This document shows, one piece after another, positions 49,733-58,627 of a stretch of 64,000 nucleotides of DNA (position 1 is its first letter; every line of letters begins with the position of its first letter). The notes under the pieces are model-generated. The model was given only the letters and a program-made list of their open reading frames with translations. It had not been told where the DNA came from and made no database searches. The stretch lies in assembly GCA_943787295.1 (NCBI GenBank), contig CALSLW010000003.1, forward strand, positions 1 to 64,000. Direction: 5' to 3'. The translations under genes and the position numbers were made by a program. Source of the DNA: an uncultured Flavobacteriaceae bacterium (GTDB lineage: Bacteria; Bacteroidota; Bacteroidia; Flavobacteriales; Flavobacteriaceae).

Positions 49733-51085
49733 TTATTCTGAAATAACATCCCATAAGGCGACAAAAATATCTTTGCCCCCTTGGTTGTTTTGAAAAAGCC
49801 CGTCTTGGCTTTCTGAAGACCCCACTACCAACAGTCTTCCATCCTCAAGCGGTAGAACAGCGTGGGCGATGTCAAGGGCGTTTCCGCCCAAATTGAAATG
49901 TTGTTGTGGGAATAAATTTTGATCTAGTTGTAAGATCGCTATGTCATTATCCCCAGCATTTGTTGAAAAGTCAATGTCCTCACTTTGGCTATAGCCTACT
50001 AACCATAAAGCACCATTAGGCGCAAAGGCTAAGTCACGCCCCACATCAAAACCAGAGCCGCCAAAGTTTCGCTCACTAAGTAAATCTCCGTTTTGATTTA
50101 GGGAAATCAACCACATGTCTGAATGGCCTAGCGGAGAAGAAATATCCTGATCTTCACTAAAGGTATTTCCGAATACATAAATGTTTTCTGTTTGATCTAA
50201 AACCACTGCATTTGCAGCGTCATATTCACTTCCGCCGAAAGAGCGCTCCCAGATCACTTGGCCTCTTTGATTTAATTTAATCACCCAGACATCATAGCCT
50301 CCACGAGGTTGCGAAATATCAACATCATCGCTTTCAGAGGTGCCAACTATAATATAATCTCCAGCATTAGTTTGAACGGCGTCATAAGACCGGTCATTAT
50401 TTGTCCCTCCAAAGTATTGTCGCCATTCTATGTCACCTGCTAGATTTATTTTATGCACCCAAAATTCTCCAACGCCGTGGCGGGCGCTACTACTGCCTTT
50501 TTGAAAGCTGGTGCCTTGTCCAGCAGAAGAAGTGACATCTAAAAAACCATTAAAAAGCAAGCCTCCATCTTGAGTAGCGATAATATTATAAGCGTGATCA
50601 TGTCCTGAAAACCCAAAACTTTTTTCCCATAATAATTGTCCAGAAGCATCTGTTCTAATGACCCAATTATCGTGCTGCCCTTGATTGACACTTGCATCCC
50701 CATCTTGGCTCATCGAATAGCCTAAAAGGGCATAGCCCCCATCTGACAATTGCACTAGTGAGTGTCCACGATCGTCTAAAGAGCCTCCATATGTCGCATG
50801 CCATTCTGGGGTTGCATCAGCCGTATATTTGATCAATAATAGATCTGAAACGGGAAGATTTTTTCCGTTAAGATCTCCATCAATACTTTTTGTATTGCCT
50901 AAAACCGCAAAGCCGCCATCTTGGGTAGCGATAATTGCATGGGCAATATCTTCATCACTTCCGCCAAAAAGCTGTAAGGATTGAAGGGCGTTGTTTTCTT
51001 GTTGTGGAAACGTGTTTTCTAAGCTAGATTTAGCGCAAGCGCCAAAAAAAAGAAGGCATATCAACGAAAAAAAACTCGACTTCAT
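49733..51085 (-). CDS. Repeat-containing secreted lipoprotein (beta-propeller-like)
   Basis: The lipoprotein signal ends FGACAKS. The mature protein has about seven repeats of roughly 50-55 residues with the pattern FGG-S/T-xxD-xxxA/S-xxxxxDGGxxxxGxxxSxDxD. These are likely beta-propeller blades; the Asp-rich turns could bind calcium. Length is 450. Such proteins are annotated as T9SS-associated or hypothetical in Flavobacteria, but no T9SS C-terminal signal is present and it is predicted to be lipid-anchored. Its ATG directly follows the TAG of the upstream gene. Confidence 0.75.
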   Translation of the reverse strand: MKSSFFSLICLLFFGACAKSSLENTFPQQENNALQSLQLFGGSDEDIAHAIIATQDGGFAVLGNTKSIDGDLNGKNLPVSDLLLIKYTADATPEWHATYGGSLDDRGHSLVQLSDGGYALLGYSMSQDGDASVNQGQHDNWVIRTDASGQLLWEKSFGFSGHDHAYNIIATQDGGLLFNGFLDVTSSAGQGTSFQKGSSSARHGVGEFWVHKINLAGDIEWRQYFGGTNNDRSYDAVQTNAGDYIIVGTSESDDVDISQPRGGYDVWVIKLNQRGQVIWERSFGGSEYDAANAVVLDQTENIYVFGNTFSEDQDISSPLGHSDMWLISLNQNGDLLSERNFGGSGFDVGRDLAFAPNGALWLVGYSQSEDIDFSTNAGDNDIAILQLDQNLFPQQHFNLGGNALDIAHAVLPLEDGRLLVVGSSESQDGLFQNNQGGKDIFVALWDVISE

Positions 51086-52381
51086 CTAATTGCTTTTTTT
51101 AACTAAAAAGAGGCCGCGATTACTGTCGCTAATGGCGATTAAACCGCTTTCAAAAAAAGGATATACATTCCAAACTCCGTCAAAACTTGCATTGTTATTT
51201 GCTGGATAAGTATCGAAAAATCCAACCTCTTGCATTTGGCTTTCAACGATGCCAGAGATATCAATCTCGCGAAAACCTGCGGTATAGTTTGAAATAAACA
51301 AGCTGTTCTCTTTAACATAGGCATTGTGATCAATGGCTGCTGTTACCCCATCATAGGTATAATATAAAATAGGGTTGTCCAAATCACTCATGTCAAAAAC
51401 TAGGGTGCGGGTATTGTTTCCATAGCGAATCTCGTCGAGTTCGTCACCTAAATAAAAGAAGCGTTGATCAGGATCGACCCAGCCTTGATGGGTATAGCCT
51501 CCGTTGCCATAGGTTGTTTCAGAGATAAGACGTGGGTTATCCTTATTCGTAACATCTACAATAACAACCTTATTGTTTTCTCCTCCGTCGCTGTTGCTGC
51601 CAAACAAGATTTCTCGACCTTGATAGTCAACATCGGGTCCTTGATAGCTTACAATATGGGCATCGTGGGTATAAGAAGACCCCTCATAACCGCCTATTTC
51701 TTGCGGCATTGCAGGAGTGTTAATGTCAATAAAAACGGGCCCTCCAGAATAATAAGCTGCACTATTTTTTCTCGCCCCAACCACATAGGCAAAACCACTG
51801 TCCTCATTGATCGCGATATTGTGTGCCCTGCTAAAAGTGTTTAAAACAGCATCTGCAAAAAAGGTTTGAAATTCAGTTTGATTCCGTAGACGTGTTAGGT
51901 CAAAAACCTGCAATCCGTGAGCTGCAGCTTCACTTACTATGTAGGCGTGATTGCTGTACACTTTAATGTCTCTCCAGGTGCTTTCATCAGAAGCTGTGGG
52001 GAGTTTTCCGATATATCGTATTGCAGCAGGATCAGAAATATCAAGAAAAGCAACGCCGTTTTTTAAGCCTTGAAGCACATATTCTTTCCCTGTTACTGGA
52101 TCTGTCCATCCCCAGTTGTCGTTGGCAAAGACACTTCCTAGACTAGGTAGGCTAACCCAGTTAATCAAGTTGTAATTAGAACAAGGGTATTCGCCAGCAA
52201 AACCATTTTCACATGGAGTGACTTCTGCAGTAATGATAGGAATAGGTTGCCCTTGTGGAGTTGGGGTAGGAGTGTCTGGCACAATCACTTCAGGAATATC
52301 CATTGTGCTGTCATCATCAAGGGGGGTACATCCCACCAATAAAAAAGCAAATAAGTAAAGGGATGTAATTTTTTTTTTCAT
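51086..52381 (-). CDS. Choice-of-anchor B family lipoprotein (LVIVD-type propeller)
   Basis: A lipoprotein signal (LLVGCTP) and a Pro/Thr-rich linker precede an approximately 370-residue domain. VAFLDISDPAAIRYIGKLP, LQVFDLTRLRN and VVIVDVTNKDNPRLIS are LVIVD-like blades typical of the choice-of-anchor B family. The track start (52426) adds 15 residues; ATG at 52381 (MKKKITSLYL) fits the signal peptide, giving 431 residues. It is paired with the repeat lipoprotein downstream, with no gap. Ligand and role are unknown. Confidence 0.82.
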   Translation of the reverse strand: MKKKITSLYLFAFLLVGCTPLDDDSTMDIPEVIVPDTPTPTPQGQPIPIITAEVTPCENGFAGEYPCSNYNLINWVSLPSLGSVFANDNWGWTDPVTGKEYVLQGLKNGVAFLDISDPAAIRYIGKLPTASDESTWRDIKVYSNHAYIVSEAAAHGLQVFDLTRLRNQTEFQTFFADAVLNTFSRAHNIAINEDSGFAYVVGARKNSAAYYSGGPVFIDINTPAMPQEIGGYEGSSYTHDAHIVSYQGPDVDYQGREILFGSNSDGGENNKVVIVDVTNKDNPRLISETTYGNGGYTHQGWVDPDQRFFYLGDELDEIRYGNNTRTLVFDMSDLDNPILYYTYDGVTAAIDHNAYVKENSLFISNYTAGFREIDISGIVESQMQEVGFFDTYPANNNASFDGVWNVYPFFESGLIAISDSNRGLFLVKKSN

Positions 52382-52470
52382 TTTGCTATAGTTATTCCTC
52401 TGTAAACATAACAAAAATCTTACCAAAAAAGAGTCTTGCTATCACTAGAGTAATTCTGCTAAAAAGGCTG

Positions 52471-52478
52471 TATTTTTG
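52471..52478 (+). promoter_or_regulatory. -7 box of thiL
   Basis: TATTTTTG matches TAnnTTTG and ends 4 nt before the ATG at 52483. The predicted mRNA is leaderless or nearly so. Confidence 0.5.
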
Positions 52479-52482
52479 CAGC

Positions 52483-53538
52483 ATGTTCGAAGAAAAAAAA
52501 TCTAGTACAACGCCACTTTCCTCTTTGGGTGAATTTGGCTTAATCGAAAAAATAAAAGAAGGCTTTCCTATCGCTCAAGCTAGCTCAAAAGTAGGCATCG
52601 GTGATGATGCAGCTGTTGTCCATCACCCCGATCAAACGGTCGTTTCTACCGATATGCTGGTAGAAGGTGTTCACTTTGACTTGAGTTATGTTCCCTTAAA
52701 GCATTTAGGCTACAAGGCCGTGATGGTTAATCTTTCTGATATTTATGCGATGAATGCTCACCCTACTCAAATCACCGTGAGTATTGCAGTTTCTAATCGC
52801 TTTCCATTAGAGGCTATTGAAGAGTTGTATGCTGGAATTGGTCATGCTTGTACCCGCTATAAAGTTGATCTTGTAGGTGGGGATACCACTAGTTCTCAAA
52901 CAGGTCTAGTGATTTCTGTAACAGCAATGGGTTCAGTTAAAAAAGAAAAGATAAGCTATCGTTCTGGAGCAAAAGAAAACGACTTAATTGTTCTTTCGGG
53001 CGATTTGGGCGGAGCCTATACAGGTTTACAAATTCTCGAACGCGAAAAAGCAGTGTATAAAGTCAATCCGCAGTCTCAACCAGATTTATCGACTTATGCT
53101 TATGCGGTGGAACGTCAACTCAAGCCAGAGGCAAGAAAGGATATCGTCGAACTATTAGAAGAATTAAAAATTGTTCCTACTTCGATGATTGATGTAAGCG
53201 ATGGACTGTCTTCAGAGTTGCTTCATCTTAGTAAGGCGTCAAAAGTAGGTTGTCAATTATATGAAGATAAAATCCCTATTGATCCACAAGTATTAGCAAT
53301 TTGTAAGGAATTTACGATCAATAATACTACCGCCGCATTGAATGGAGGAGAGGATTATGAGTTGCTTTTCACTGTTGATCAGAGTCATTTTGAGGCCATT
53401 AAAAATCATCCTCTTTTGAGTATCATTGGGCATATTACAGATCAAGCTTCTGGCTGTAATCTCGTGACAGGATTAGGACAACAAATTGAATTAACGGCAC
53501 AAGGATGGACCAGTCATCCTGAAGAAGAAGAGCTTTAA
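52483..53538 (+). CDS. thiL: Thiamine-monophosphate kinase
   Basis: ThiL phosphorylates TMP to the cofactor TPP using ATP. GIGDDAAVV and STDMLVEGVHFDL hold the Mg/ATP ligands, and LVGGDTTSS and IDVSDGLSSEL are the other conserved blocks. Length is 351. It is a single gene here with no riboswitch upstream, unlike the receptor at 16796. It would complete a route from imported thiamine via TMP if the NadR-like kinase acts on thiamine. Its stop shares TTAA with the convergent ZIP gene. Confidence 0.95.
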   Translation: MFEEKKSSTTPLSSLGEFGLIEKIKEGFPIAQASSKVGIGDDAAVVHHPDQTVVSTDMLVEGVHFDLSYVPLKHLGYKAVMVNLSDIYAMNAHPTQITVSIAVSNRFPLEAIEELYAGIGHACTRYKVDLVGGDTTSSQTGLVISVTAMGSVKKEKISYRSGAKENDLIVLSGDLGGAYTGLQILEREKAVYKVNPQSQPDLSTYAYAVERQLKPEARKDIVELLEELKIVPTSMIDVSDGLSSELLHLSKASKVGCQLYEDKIPIDPQVLAICKEFTINNTTAALNGGEDYELLFTVDQSHFEAIKNHPLLSIIGHITDQASGCNLVTGLGQQIELTAQGWTSHPEEEEL

Positions 53539-54350
53539 CCTAAGGCAACATCTAAACACATCATCACAATAAACCCACCAATAAAACCTAAGGTGGCTAT
53601 GTCTGTGTATTTATCTTGCTGGGTTTCTGGAATCACTTCTTCCACAACCACAAAAATCATTGCGCCTGCGGCAAAAGCTAAAGCATAGGGTAGAATAGGG
53701 GTGAAGAAAGTCACTGCTACCGCCCCAATTATTGCGGCTACTGGCTCAACTATGGCTGACAATTGCCCATACCAGAATGACTTAAAACGACTTATCCCCT
53801 GTCTTCTTAAAGGCATAGAAACGGCAATCCCTTCAGGAAAGTTTTGAATTCCAATCCCAATGGCTAGTATCACTGCACCTGCAATTGATGCTTCTGGAAG
53901 TCCAGCAGCAACTCCGCCAAAAAGTACGCCTACCGCTAAACCTTCTGGGATATTGTGCAGTGTAATTGCGAGTACTAAAAGCGTTGTTCTGTGCCAAGGG
54001 GTTTTAATTCCTTCACTCTCTTTAAAGTTAATATGCACATGAGGTAGGATTTTATCTAAGGCAAAAATAAATAATGCCCCTAGTCCAAAACCAATGGCAG
54101 CAGGCATCACCTTGACAAAACCTTCTCCTTGACTCATTTCAATTCCGGGGGCAAGTAAGCTCCAAAAACTCGCTGCGACCATCACCCCACCAGTAAAGCC
54201 CAACATCCCATCGAGTAAAGCGCGATTAAGGGATTTGACAAAAAATACCAAAGAGGCTCCCAAAGCGGTAAGCCCCCATGTAAATAAGGTCGCATACAAT
54301 GCTCCCAAAACCGGATCAGTATTTTCAAAAAAGGAAATGATGGCTTCCAT
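53535..54350 (-). CDS. ZIP family metal transporter (ZupT-like)
   Basis: An inner-membrane transporter for divalent metals such as zinc or iron. HNIPEGLAVG and QNFPEGIAVS are the paired helix-IV/V metal-binding motifs. About eight hydrophobic helices are visible. A histidine pair in LPHVHIN is in the cytoplasmic loop. Length is 271. It has its own promoter box (54377-54384) and is divergent from the lycopene cyclase-like gene. Confidence 0.9.
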   Translation of the reverse strand: MEAIISFFENTDPVLGALYATLFTWGLTALGASLVFFVKSLNRALLDGMLGFTGGVMVAASFWSLLAPGIEMSQGEGFVKVMPAAIGFGLGALFIFALDKILPHVHINFKESEGIKTPWHRTTLLVLAITLHNIPEGLAVGVLFGGVAAGLPEASIAGAVILAIGIGIQNFPEGIAVSMPLRRQGISRFKSFWYGQLSAIVEPVAAIIGAVAVTFFTPILPYALAFAAGAMIFVVVEEVIPETQQDKYTDIATLGFIGGFIVMMCLDVALG

Positions 54351-54376
54351 AGGTCGTTCAAATTTGGTTTATTGCA

Positions 54377-54384
54377 CAAAACTA
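54377..54384 (-). promoter_or_regulatory. -7 box of the ZIP gene
   Basis: TAGTTTTG on the minus strand matches TAnnTTTG, 26 nt before the ATG at 54350. Confidence 0.5.
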
Positions 54385-54427
54385 AGGATTTATAAAACAA
54401 TCCCTACCCGCATCCAAAGCAATTCCT

Positions 54428-54435
54428 TATTTTTG
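54428..54435 (+). promoter_or_regulatory. -7 box of the lycopene cyclase-like gene
   Basis: TATTTTTG matches TAnnTTTG and ends 6 nt before the proposed TTG start at 54442, giving a leader of about 3 nt. Confidence 0.48.
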
Positions 54436-54441
54436 ATTGCT

Positions 54442-55593
54442 TTGAATAACGAAAATAATTTTGACATCATCATTTGTGGCGGTGGAGCAGCTGGTTTATT
54501 GTTCGCCCATGGACTAATTAGTGACCCTGCATTTGATCACCTTTCTATCGCATTAATTGAAAAAGAACAAAAGGATCAAAACGATCGTACTTGGTGTTTT
54601 TGGGAAGAAGGAAAAGGACCATGGGATCATTTAGTTAGTCGGCGCTGGGATAAAGCAATTTTCAAATCAAAAGCATTTTCTAAAAGTTTTTTAATGACCC
54701 CCTATCAATATAAAATGATAGAAGGCATTAATTTTTATAACTACCTCTATCCGCTGTTAGAAAAAGCGACTAATTTTCAATTGATTCGCGAAGAAATCAC
54801 CTCGATTACCTCTCTCAAAGAATCCTGCGAAGTAATGACCGCTTTGGCAACATATACAGCGAAGAAAGTGTTTTCAAGTTTAGTACAAAACCATTATAAG
54901 CGACAGGACAAATACCCTGTTTTACAACAGCACTTTATCGGTTGGTTTGTCAAAACAGAAGCGCCCATCTTTGATCAAGAAACGATGGTTTTTATGGATT
55001 TTGATGTGGCACAAAAAAACAACACCCGCTTTATGTATGTGCTGCCTTCTAGCCCAAACGAAGCCTTAGTTGAATACACCCTATTTTCTAAAGATCTTTT
55101 AGAAGATCGAGAATACGAAGATGAAATCACACAATACCTCAAGCAAAAAAAGGCAGGGAAAGTAAAGATCACAGCAACAGAAAAGGGGAGTATCCCCATG
55201 ACAGCTTATCATTTTGACCAACACAACAGTGCTAATCTAATGCATATCGGTACTGCAGGAGGATGGACCAAAGCGAGTACAGGCTTCACTTTTAAAAAGT
55301 CACAAGAAAAAATCAACGCTTTAATAGAATTTCTCAAGAAAGGACAGGCCCTGGATAAATTTCAGCAACGCAATAAGTTCAACTTTTACGATTTATTGTT
55401 TCTAGATGTATTGGCAAAATACAATGGTGAAGGAAGTCAATTGTTTAGTCGAATGTTTCAACGCAACAGCCCACAAAGAATCTTCCAATTTCTAGACGAA
55501 AAAACAAGTTATGGCCAAGAAGTATTATTAATGAGCTCTTTCCCGATAGGTCGATTTGTCAAGGCATTATTTAAGCGCGTTTTATCCTTATAA
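54442..55593 (+). CDS. crtY: Lycopene beta-cyclase family protein
   Basis: An FAD/NAD-binding fold starts DIIICGGGAAGLLFAHGL. NDRTWCFWEEG followed by LVSRRWDKA, and the later IGTAGGWTKASTGFTF, are characteristic blocks of the CrtY/CrtL lycopene cyclase family. The enzyme forms beta-ionone rings, giving beta-carotene en route to zeaxanthin-type pigments. The track start (54235) runs back through the divergent ZIP gene; I use TTG at 54442 (MNNENNFD), giving 383 residues. The stop overlaps the convergent prenyl synthase stop as TTATAA. crtB, crtI and crtZ are not in the window. Confidence 0.85.
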   Translation: MNNENNFDIIICGGGAAGLLFAHGLISDPAFDHLSIALIEKEQKDQNDRTWCFWEEGKGPWDHLVSRRWDKAIFKSKAFSKSFLMTPYQYKMIEGINFYNYLYPLLEKATNFQLIREEITSITSLKESCEVMTALATYTAKKVFSSLVQNHYKRQDKYPVLQQHFIGWFVKTEAPIFDQETMVFMDFDVAQKNNTRFMYVLPSSPNEALVEYTLFSKDLLEDREYEDEITQYLKQKKAGKVKITATEKGSIPMTAYHFDQHNSANLMHIGTAGGWTKASTGFTFKKSQEKINALIEFLKKGQALDKFQQRNKFNFYDLLFLDVLAKYNGEGSQLFSRMFQRNSPQRIFQFLDEKTSYGQEVLLMSSFPIGRFVKALFKRVLSL

Positions 55594-56562
55594 TTTTCGC
55601 TCCATCAAAGCTTTAGCAAATTGTTTAAAGAGGTCTTTCTTCTTCTTACTAACGGCGAATTTTTCTACTTCAAGTAATGCTTTATCGGTGTATTGTGCCA
55701 TCAATTGTTGAATGGCTAAATCTGCTTTTGTCGCTTTGAACAATGTTTTTACGGTCGCAATTTTATCCCTTGGATCTTGTGGCTGAGAAGAAAATAATTC
55801 TTCTAATTCTGCTTGTTGTACTTTATCCCCTTTTTCAAGGGCTAAGAGATATAAAAGCGTCTTTTTATTCTCAATGATATCTCCCCCTACTTGTTTTCCA
55901 AAGGTCAAAGGATCCCCAAAGGCATCCAAATAATCATCCTGTAATTGAAAGGCCAATCCCAATTCTATCCCAAAGTCATAAAAAGGCTGACTCTCCTCTC
56001 GGCTTAGCCCCCCAATCATGGCGCCCATTTGTAAAGAACAGCCCAAAAGAACCGCTGTTTTATTTTTAATCATATGGAGATATTCGGCTTGACTCACATT
56101 GTCTTGCTGAGGAAAATCCATATCGTATTGCTGGCCTTCACAAACCTCTTTTGCCGTCTGGCTAAACAATTGTGTTAGCTCCTTAAAGAGTTCTGCTGGA
56201 TACGCATCAAGACATTGATAGGCTTTGACAAGCATTACATCGCCTGATAAAATTCCTGTATTCGCATCCCATTTTTCATGTACCGTGGCTTTTCCTCTTC
56301 TTAAAGGAGCCTCGTCCATAATGTCATCGTGTACCAAACTAAAGTTGTGAAACACTTCTACTGCAAGTGCTGCAGGAAGGGCTTTTTTAATATCACCCCC
56401 TACAGCGTCTGCTGCAATCAAAGCTAATACTGGGCGAATGCGTTTCCCGCCCAATTCTAATATATACCGCATGGGGTTATAAAGCCCAGCTGGCTTTTCT
56501 TCTTTAAACTGAAGGGATAAGTAGTCAAGAAAAGTAGTTTGATAAGATGTAATCACAGCCAA
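55588..56562 (-). CDS. Polyprenyl (farnesyl/geranylgeranyl) diphosphate synthase
   Basis: It condenses isopentenyl diphosphate with allylic diphosphates. VHDDIMDEAPLRRG contains the first Asp-rich motif and LQDDYLDAFG the second. GGKRIRPVL is the IPP-binding segment. Length is 324. Product length (C15, C20 or longer) cannot be read confidently. The neighbouring lycopene cyclase-like gene suggests a carotenoid precursor role. The start is TTG at 56562 (or GTG at 56556), a few nt after a -7 box. Confidence 0.9.
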   Translation of the reverse strand: MAVITSYQTTFLDYLSLQFKEEKPAGLYNPMRYILELGGKRIRPVLALIAADAVGGDIKKALPAALAVEVFHNFSLVHDDIMDEAPLRRGKATVHEKWDANTGILSGDVMLVKAYQCLDAYPAELFKELTQLFSQTAKEVCEGQQYDMDFPQQDNVSQAEYLHMIKNKTAVLLGCSLQMGAMIGGLSREESQPFYDFGIELGLAFQLQDDYLDAFGDPLTFGKQVGGDIIENKKTLLYLLALEKGDKVQQAELEELFSSQPQDPRDKIATVKTLFKATKADLAIQQLMAQYTDKALLEVEKFAVSKKKKDLFKQFAKALMERKL

Positions 56563-56571
56563 TTGTTTTCA

Positions 56572-56579
56572 CAAAAATA
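56572..56579 (-). promoter_or_regulatory. -7 box of the polyprenyl synthase gene
   Basis: TATTTTTG on the minus strand matches TAnnTTTG, 9 nt before the TTG at 56562; the leader would be about 6 nt. Confidence 0.45.
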
Positions 56580-56602
56580 ACCAAAATATAGCGCTAAATG
56601 TT

Positions 56603-56647
56603 TTTCCAATATAAACTTTGGAAACTTATTAGGTTTTTAAAGTTTCC
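56603..56647. promoter_or_regulatory. Palindromic candidate operator of the TetR regulator
   Basis: TTTCCAA (56603-56609) is inverted at TTGGAAA (56618-56624). GGAAACTT (56620-56627) is inverted at AAGTTTCC (56640-56647) across 12 nt. The nested repeats sit just upstream of the tetR -7 box, in the divergent gap with the prenyl synthase gene. This is where a TetR dimer would repress its own operon. Confidence 0.6.
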
Positions 56648-56652
56648 TGATG

Positions 56653-56660
56653 TATTTTTG
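56653..56660 (+). promoter_or_regulatory. -7 box of the tetR-efflux operon
   Basis: TATTTTTG matches TAnnTTTG and lies 12 nt before the ATG at 56673. It would be inside the coding region if the track start 56598 were used, which supports the later start. Confidence 0.6.
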
Positions 56661-56672
56661 CAACAAATTGTG

Positions 56673-57281
56673 ATGAAAAAGAATATTGTAGAAAAAGCCA
56701 GTGCGCTTTTTAGTCTTCGAGGATTTAAAAGTGTTACCATGGATGACCTAGCTGAGGCGCTGGCGATTTCAAAAAAAACCCTTTACGCGCATTTTGAGAA
56801 CAAAGAGCAACTGGTTCGAGAAAGTTCATTTTTTGTGTTTGATAGTGTTTGTAGAGAAATTGAACTCATCAAAAACAAAGCAGCACATCCAATTGAAGAA
56901 TTATATACCGTTAAGTCTGCTGTTTTAAAACACTATCAAAACGAAGACACTTCGCCGGTATATCAATTACAAAAGTATTATCCAGACATCTATACCGAAT
57001 TAAAAGATCAAGAATACGGTCGATTAGGCATTATGGTTCAGTCTAGTTTAAAACTGGGAGTAAGCACGGGCTTATTTAGGCCAAACATCAATATTGATTT
57101 TGTCTCGCGACTCTATCTAAATGGCATGAGAGGGATTAGAGATATCGCTATTTTTCCCCCTTCACAATTTGACATGAAAAGCTTATTTGAAAGCTATCTT
57201 GAATATCACGCAAGAGCGATTGTCACCCCGAAAGGGCTGGGCATTTTAAATGAATTTATTGCAAATACAGATCAAAAATAA
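56673..57281 (+). CDS. TetR/AcrR-family regulator
   Basis: The N-terminal helix-turn-helix reads ASALFSLRGFKSVTMDDLAEALAISKKTLYAHFENKEQL, the standard TetR DNA-binding domain (residues 5-50). The C-terminal ligand domain fills the rest. I use ATG at 56673 instead of the track's 56598, giving 202 residues. Its stop is directly followed by the TolC gene ATG. By position it controls the efflux operon, probably also repressing itself through the inverted repeats at 56603-56647. The ligand is unknown. Confidence 0.9.
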   Translation: MKKNIVEKASALFSLRGFKSVTMDDLAEALAISKKTLYAHFENKEQLVRESSFFVFDSVCREIELIKNKAAHPIEELYTVKSAVLKHYQNEDTSPVYQLQKYYPDIYTELKDQEYGRLGIMVQSSLKLGVSTGLFRPNINIDFVSRLYLNGMRGIRDIAIFPPSQFDMKSLFESYLEYHARAIVTPKGLGILNEFIANTDQK

Positions 57282-58619
57282 ATGAAAAAAAATCTATTCT
57301 TAACCTGCTTAATGTGCGCCCTTTTCATCATTGGAAAGGCCCAAGACATCCCCGCTTCTTTTTCGCTAGAAGAAGCCGTTGAATGGGGAGTGGAATACAA
57401 CCGAACGCTCAAACGCGCTTCGCTTGAATACCAAAAAGCCCATAAAGAAAAATGGAAAACCATCTCCATAGGTTTCCCGCAAATCAATGCGAATTTGAAT
57501 TATCAAAACAATATTGAACAACCGGTGTCCTTAATTCCAGCGCAATTTTTTGGTGGAAATCAAGGAGAGTTTGCCGAAGTCGTTTTTGGAACAAAACAAA
57601 CTGCCATGGGAATGGTTGAACTTTCTCAATTGCTTTTTGACGGTACCTATATTGTAGGGGTTCAAGGAATTCGCCATTATATAGAAACAGCGGCAAATGT
57701 TCTTGAAAAGACTAGCCTTGAGGTGAAAAAAGCCGTGGCAACTTCTTATACCAATGTGCTTGTTGCTCAAGAAAATGTGGCTATCCTCACTAAAAATGCC
57801 GATGCGTTAAGTAAGAACATTCAAGAAACCCAAGCTTTATTTGACAATGGTTTTGTAGAAGAAGAAACGGTAGAGCAATTACAACTAACCCTCTCTAGTT
57901 TAAACATCCAGATCAACTATGCAAAGAAGTCTGTGGTTTTAGCAGAAAATGTATTGATGCTTTTATTGGGCATTGAGATCACTGAATCTCCAACCCTCTC
58001 AGAAGATTTAGCGACCCTTACTACCCGCCATCTCCTCACTCAAGATACTGTGTCAGACTACAGCAACAATATCGATATTCGCTTAGCAGAAAACAATGTC
58101 ACCTCAGAAAGTCTTTTGTATCGTCTAGAACGAGCAAAAGGACTTCCTTCCTTTAGCGCATTTCTCAATGGAATGTATATGGGAAACAGCAATGATTTTA
58201 CCTTTACAGAGAAAAGCCAAAAATGGTTTGGTTCTTCGGCCTTTGGCCTTAGAGTAAGAGTGCCTATTTTTAGCTCTTTAGGAAGAACCGCAGGATCACA
58301 AAAAGCTAAATTGAGTTTATTGCAAGCAGAAACCCAACTCATCGAGACTAAAGCACAGGTCTTTGTCGAGTGGCAAAATGCTCAAAATAATTTTGCCTTA
58401 GCCAAAGAAAACTATGCCAGTTCTCAAGACAATGTTGCTTTAGCAGAACGCATTGAACAAAAAAATACCACTAAGTTTTTTGAAGGCCTAGTAGGTAGTT
58501 TTGAATTGCGTCAAGCACAGTTACAATTGTATCAAGCACAACAAAACTTAATCCAAAGTATGCGCCAGGTCATTCTGGATAAAATCAACTTAGACACCAT
58601 TACCAACAACGAACAATAA
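57282..58619 (+). CDS. TolC-family outer-membrane efflux protein
   Basis: A Sec signal peptide (about 1-20, ending GKAQ) precedes two OEP repeats with long helical coiled-coil stretches. The ASLEYQKAHKEKWKTISIGFPQINANLNYQ region is typical of TolC N-terminal repeats. Length is 445. It provides the outer-membrane channel of the tripartite pump. The start abuts the tetR stop and the adaptor gene follows 8 nt downstream. Confidence 0.9.
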   Translation: MKKNLFLTCLMCALFIIGKAQDIPASFSLEEAVEWGVEYNRTLKRASLEYQKAHKEKWKTISIGFPQINANLNYQNNIEQPVSLIPAQFFGGNQGEFAEVVFGTKQTAMGMVELSQLLFDGTYIVGVQGIRHYIETAANVLEKTSLEVKKAVATSYTNVLVAQENVAILTKNADALSKNIQETQALFDNGFVEEETVEQLQLTLSSLNIQINYAKKSVVLAENVLMLLLGIEITESPTLSEDLATLTTRHLLTQDTVSDYSNNIDIRLAENNVTSESLLYRLERAKGLPSFSAFLNGMYMGNSNDFTFTEKSQKWFGSSAFGLRVRVPIFSSLGRTAGSQKAKLSLLQAETQLIETKAQVFVEWQNAQNNFALAKENYASSQDNVALAERIEQKNTTKFFEGLVGSFELRQAQLQLYQAQQNLIQSMRQVILDKINLDTITNNEQ

Positions 58620-58627
58620 ATCAAGCC

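Noticed and set aside
51464-51844. 126-aa plus-strand ORF
   Set aside because: It lies antisense to the choice-of-anchor B gene and shows no domain or start signal.
54235-54441. 69-residue N-terminal extension of the lycopene cyclase-like ORF
   Set aside because: It overlaps the divergent ZIP gene and its promoter, and the cyclase fold starts at residue 75 of the track ORF.
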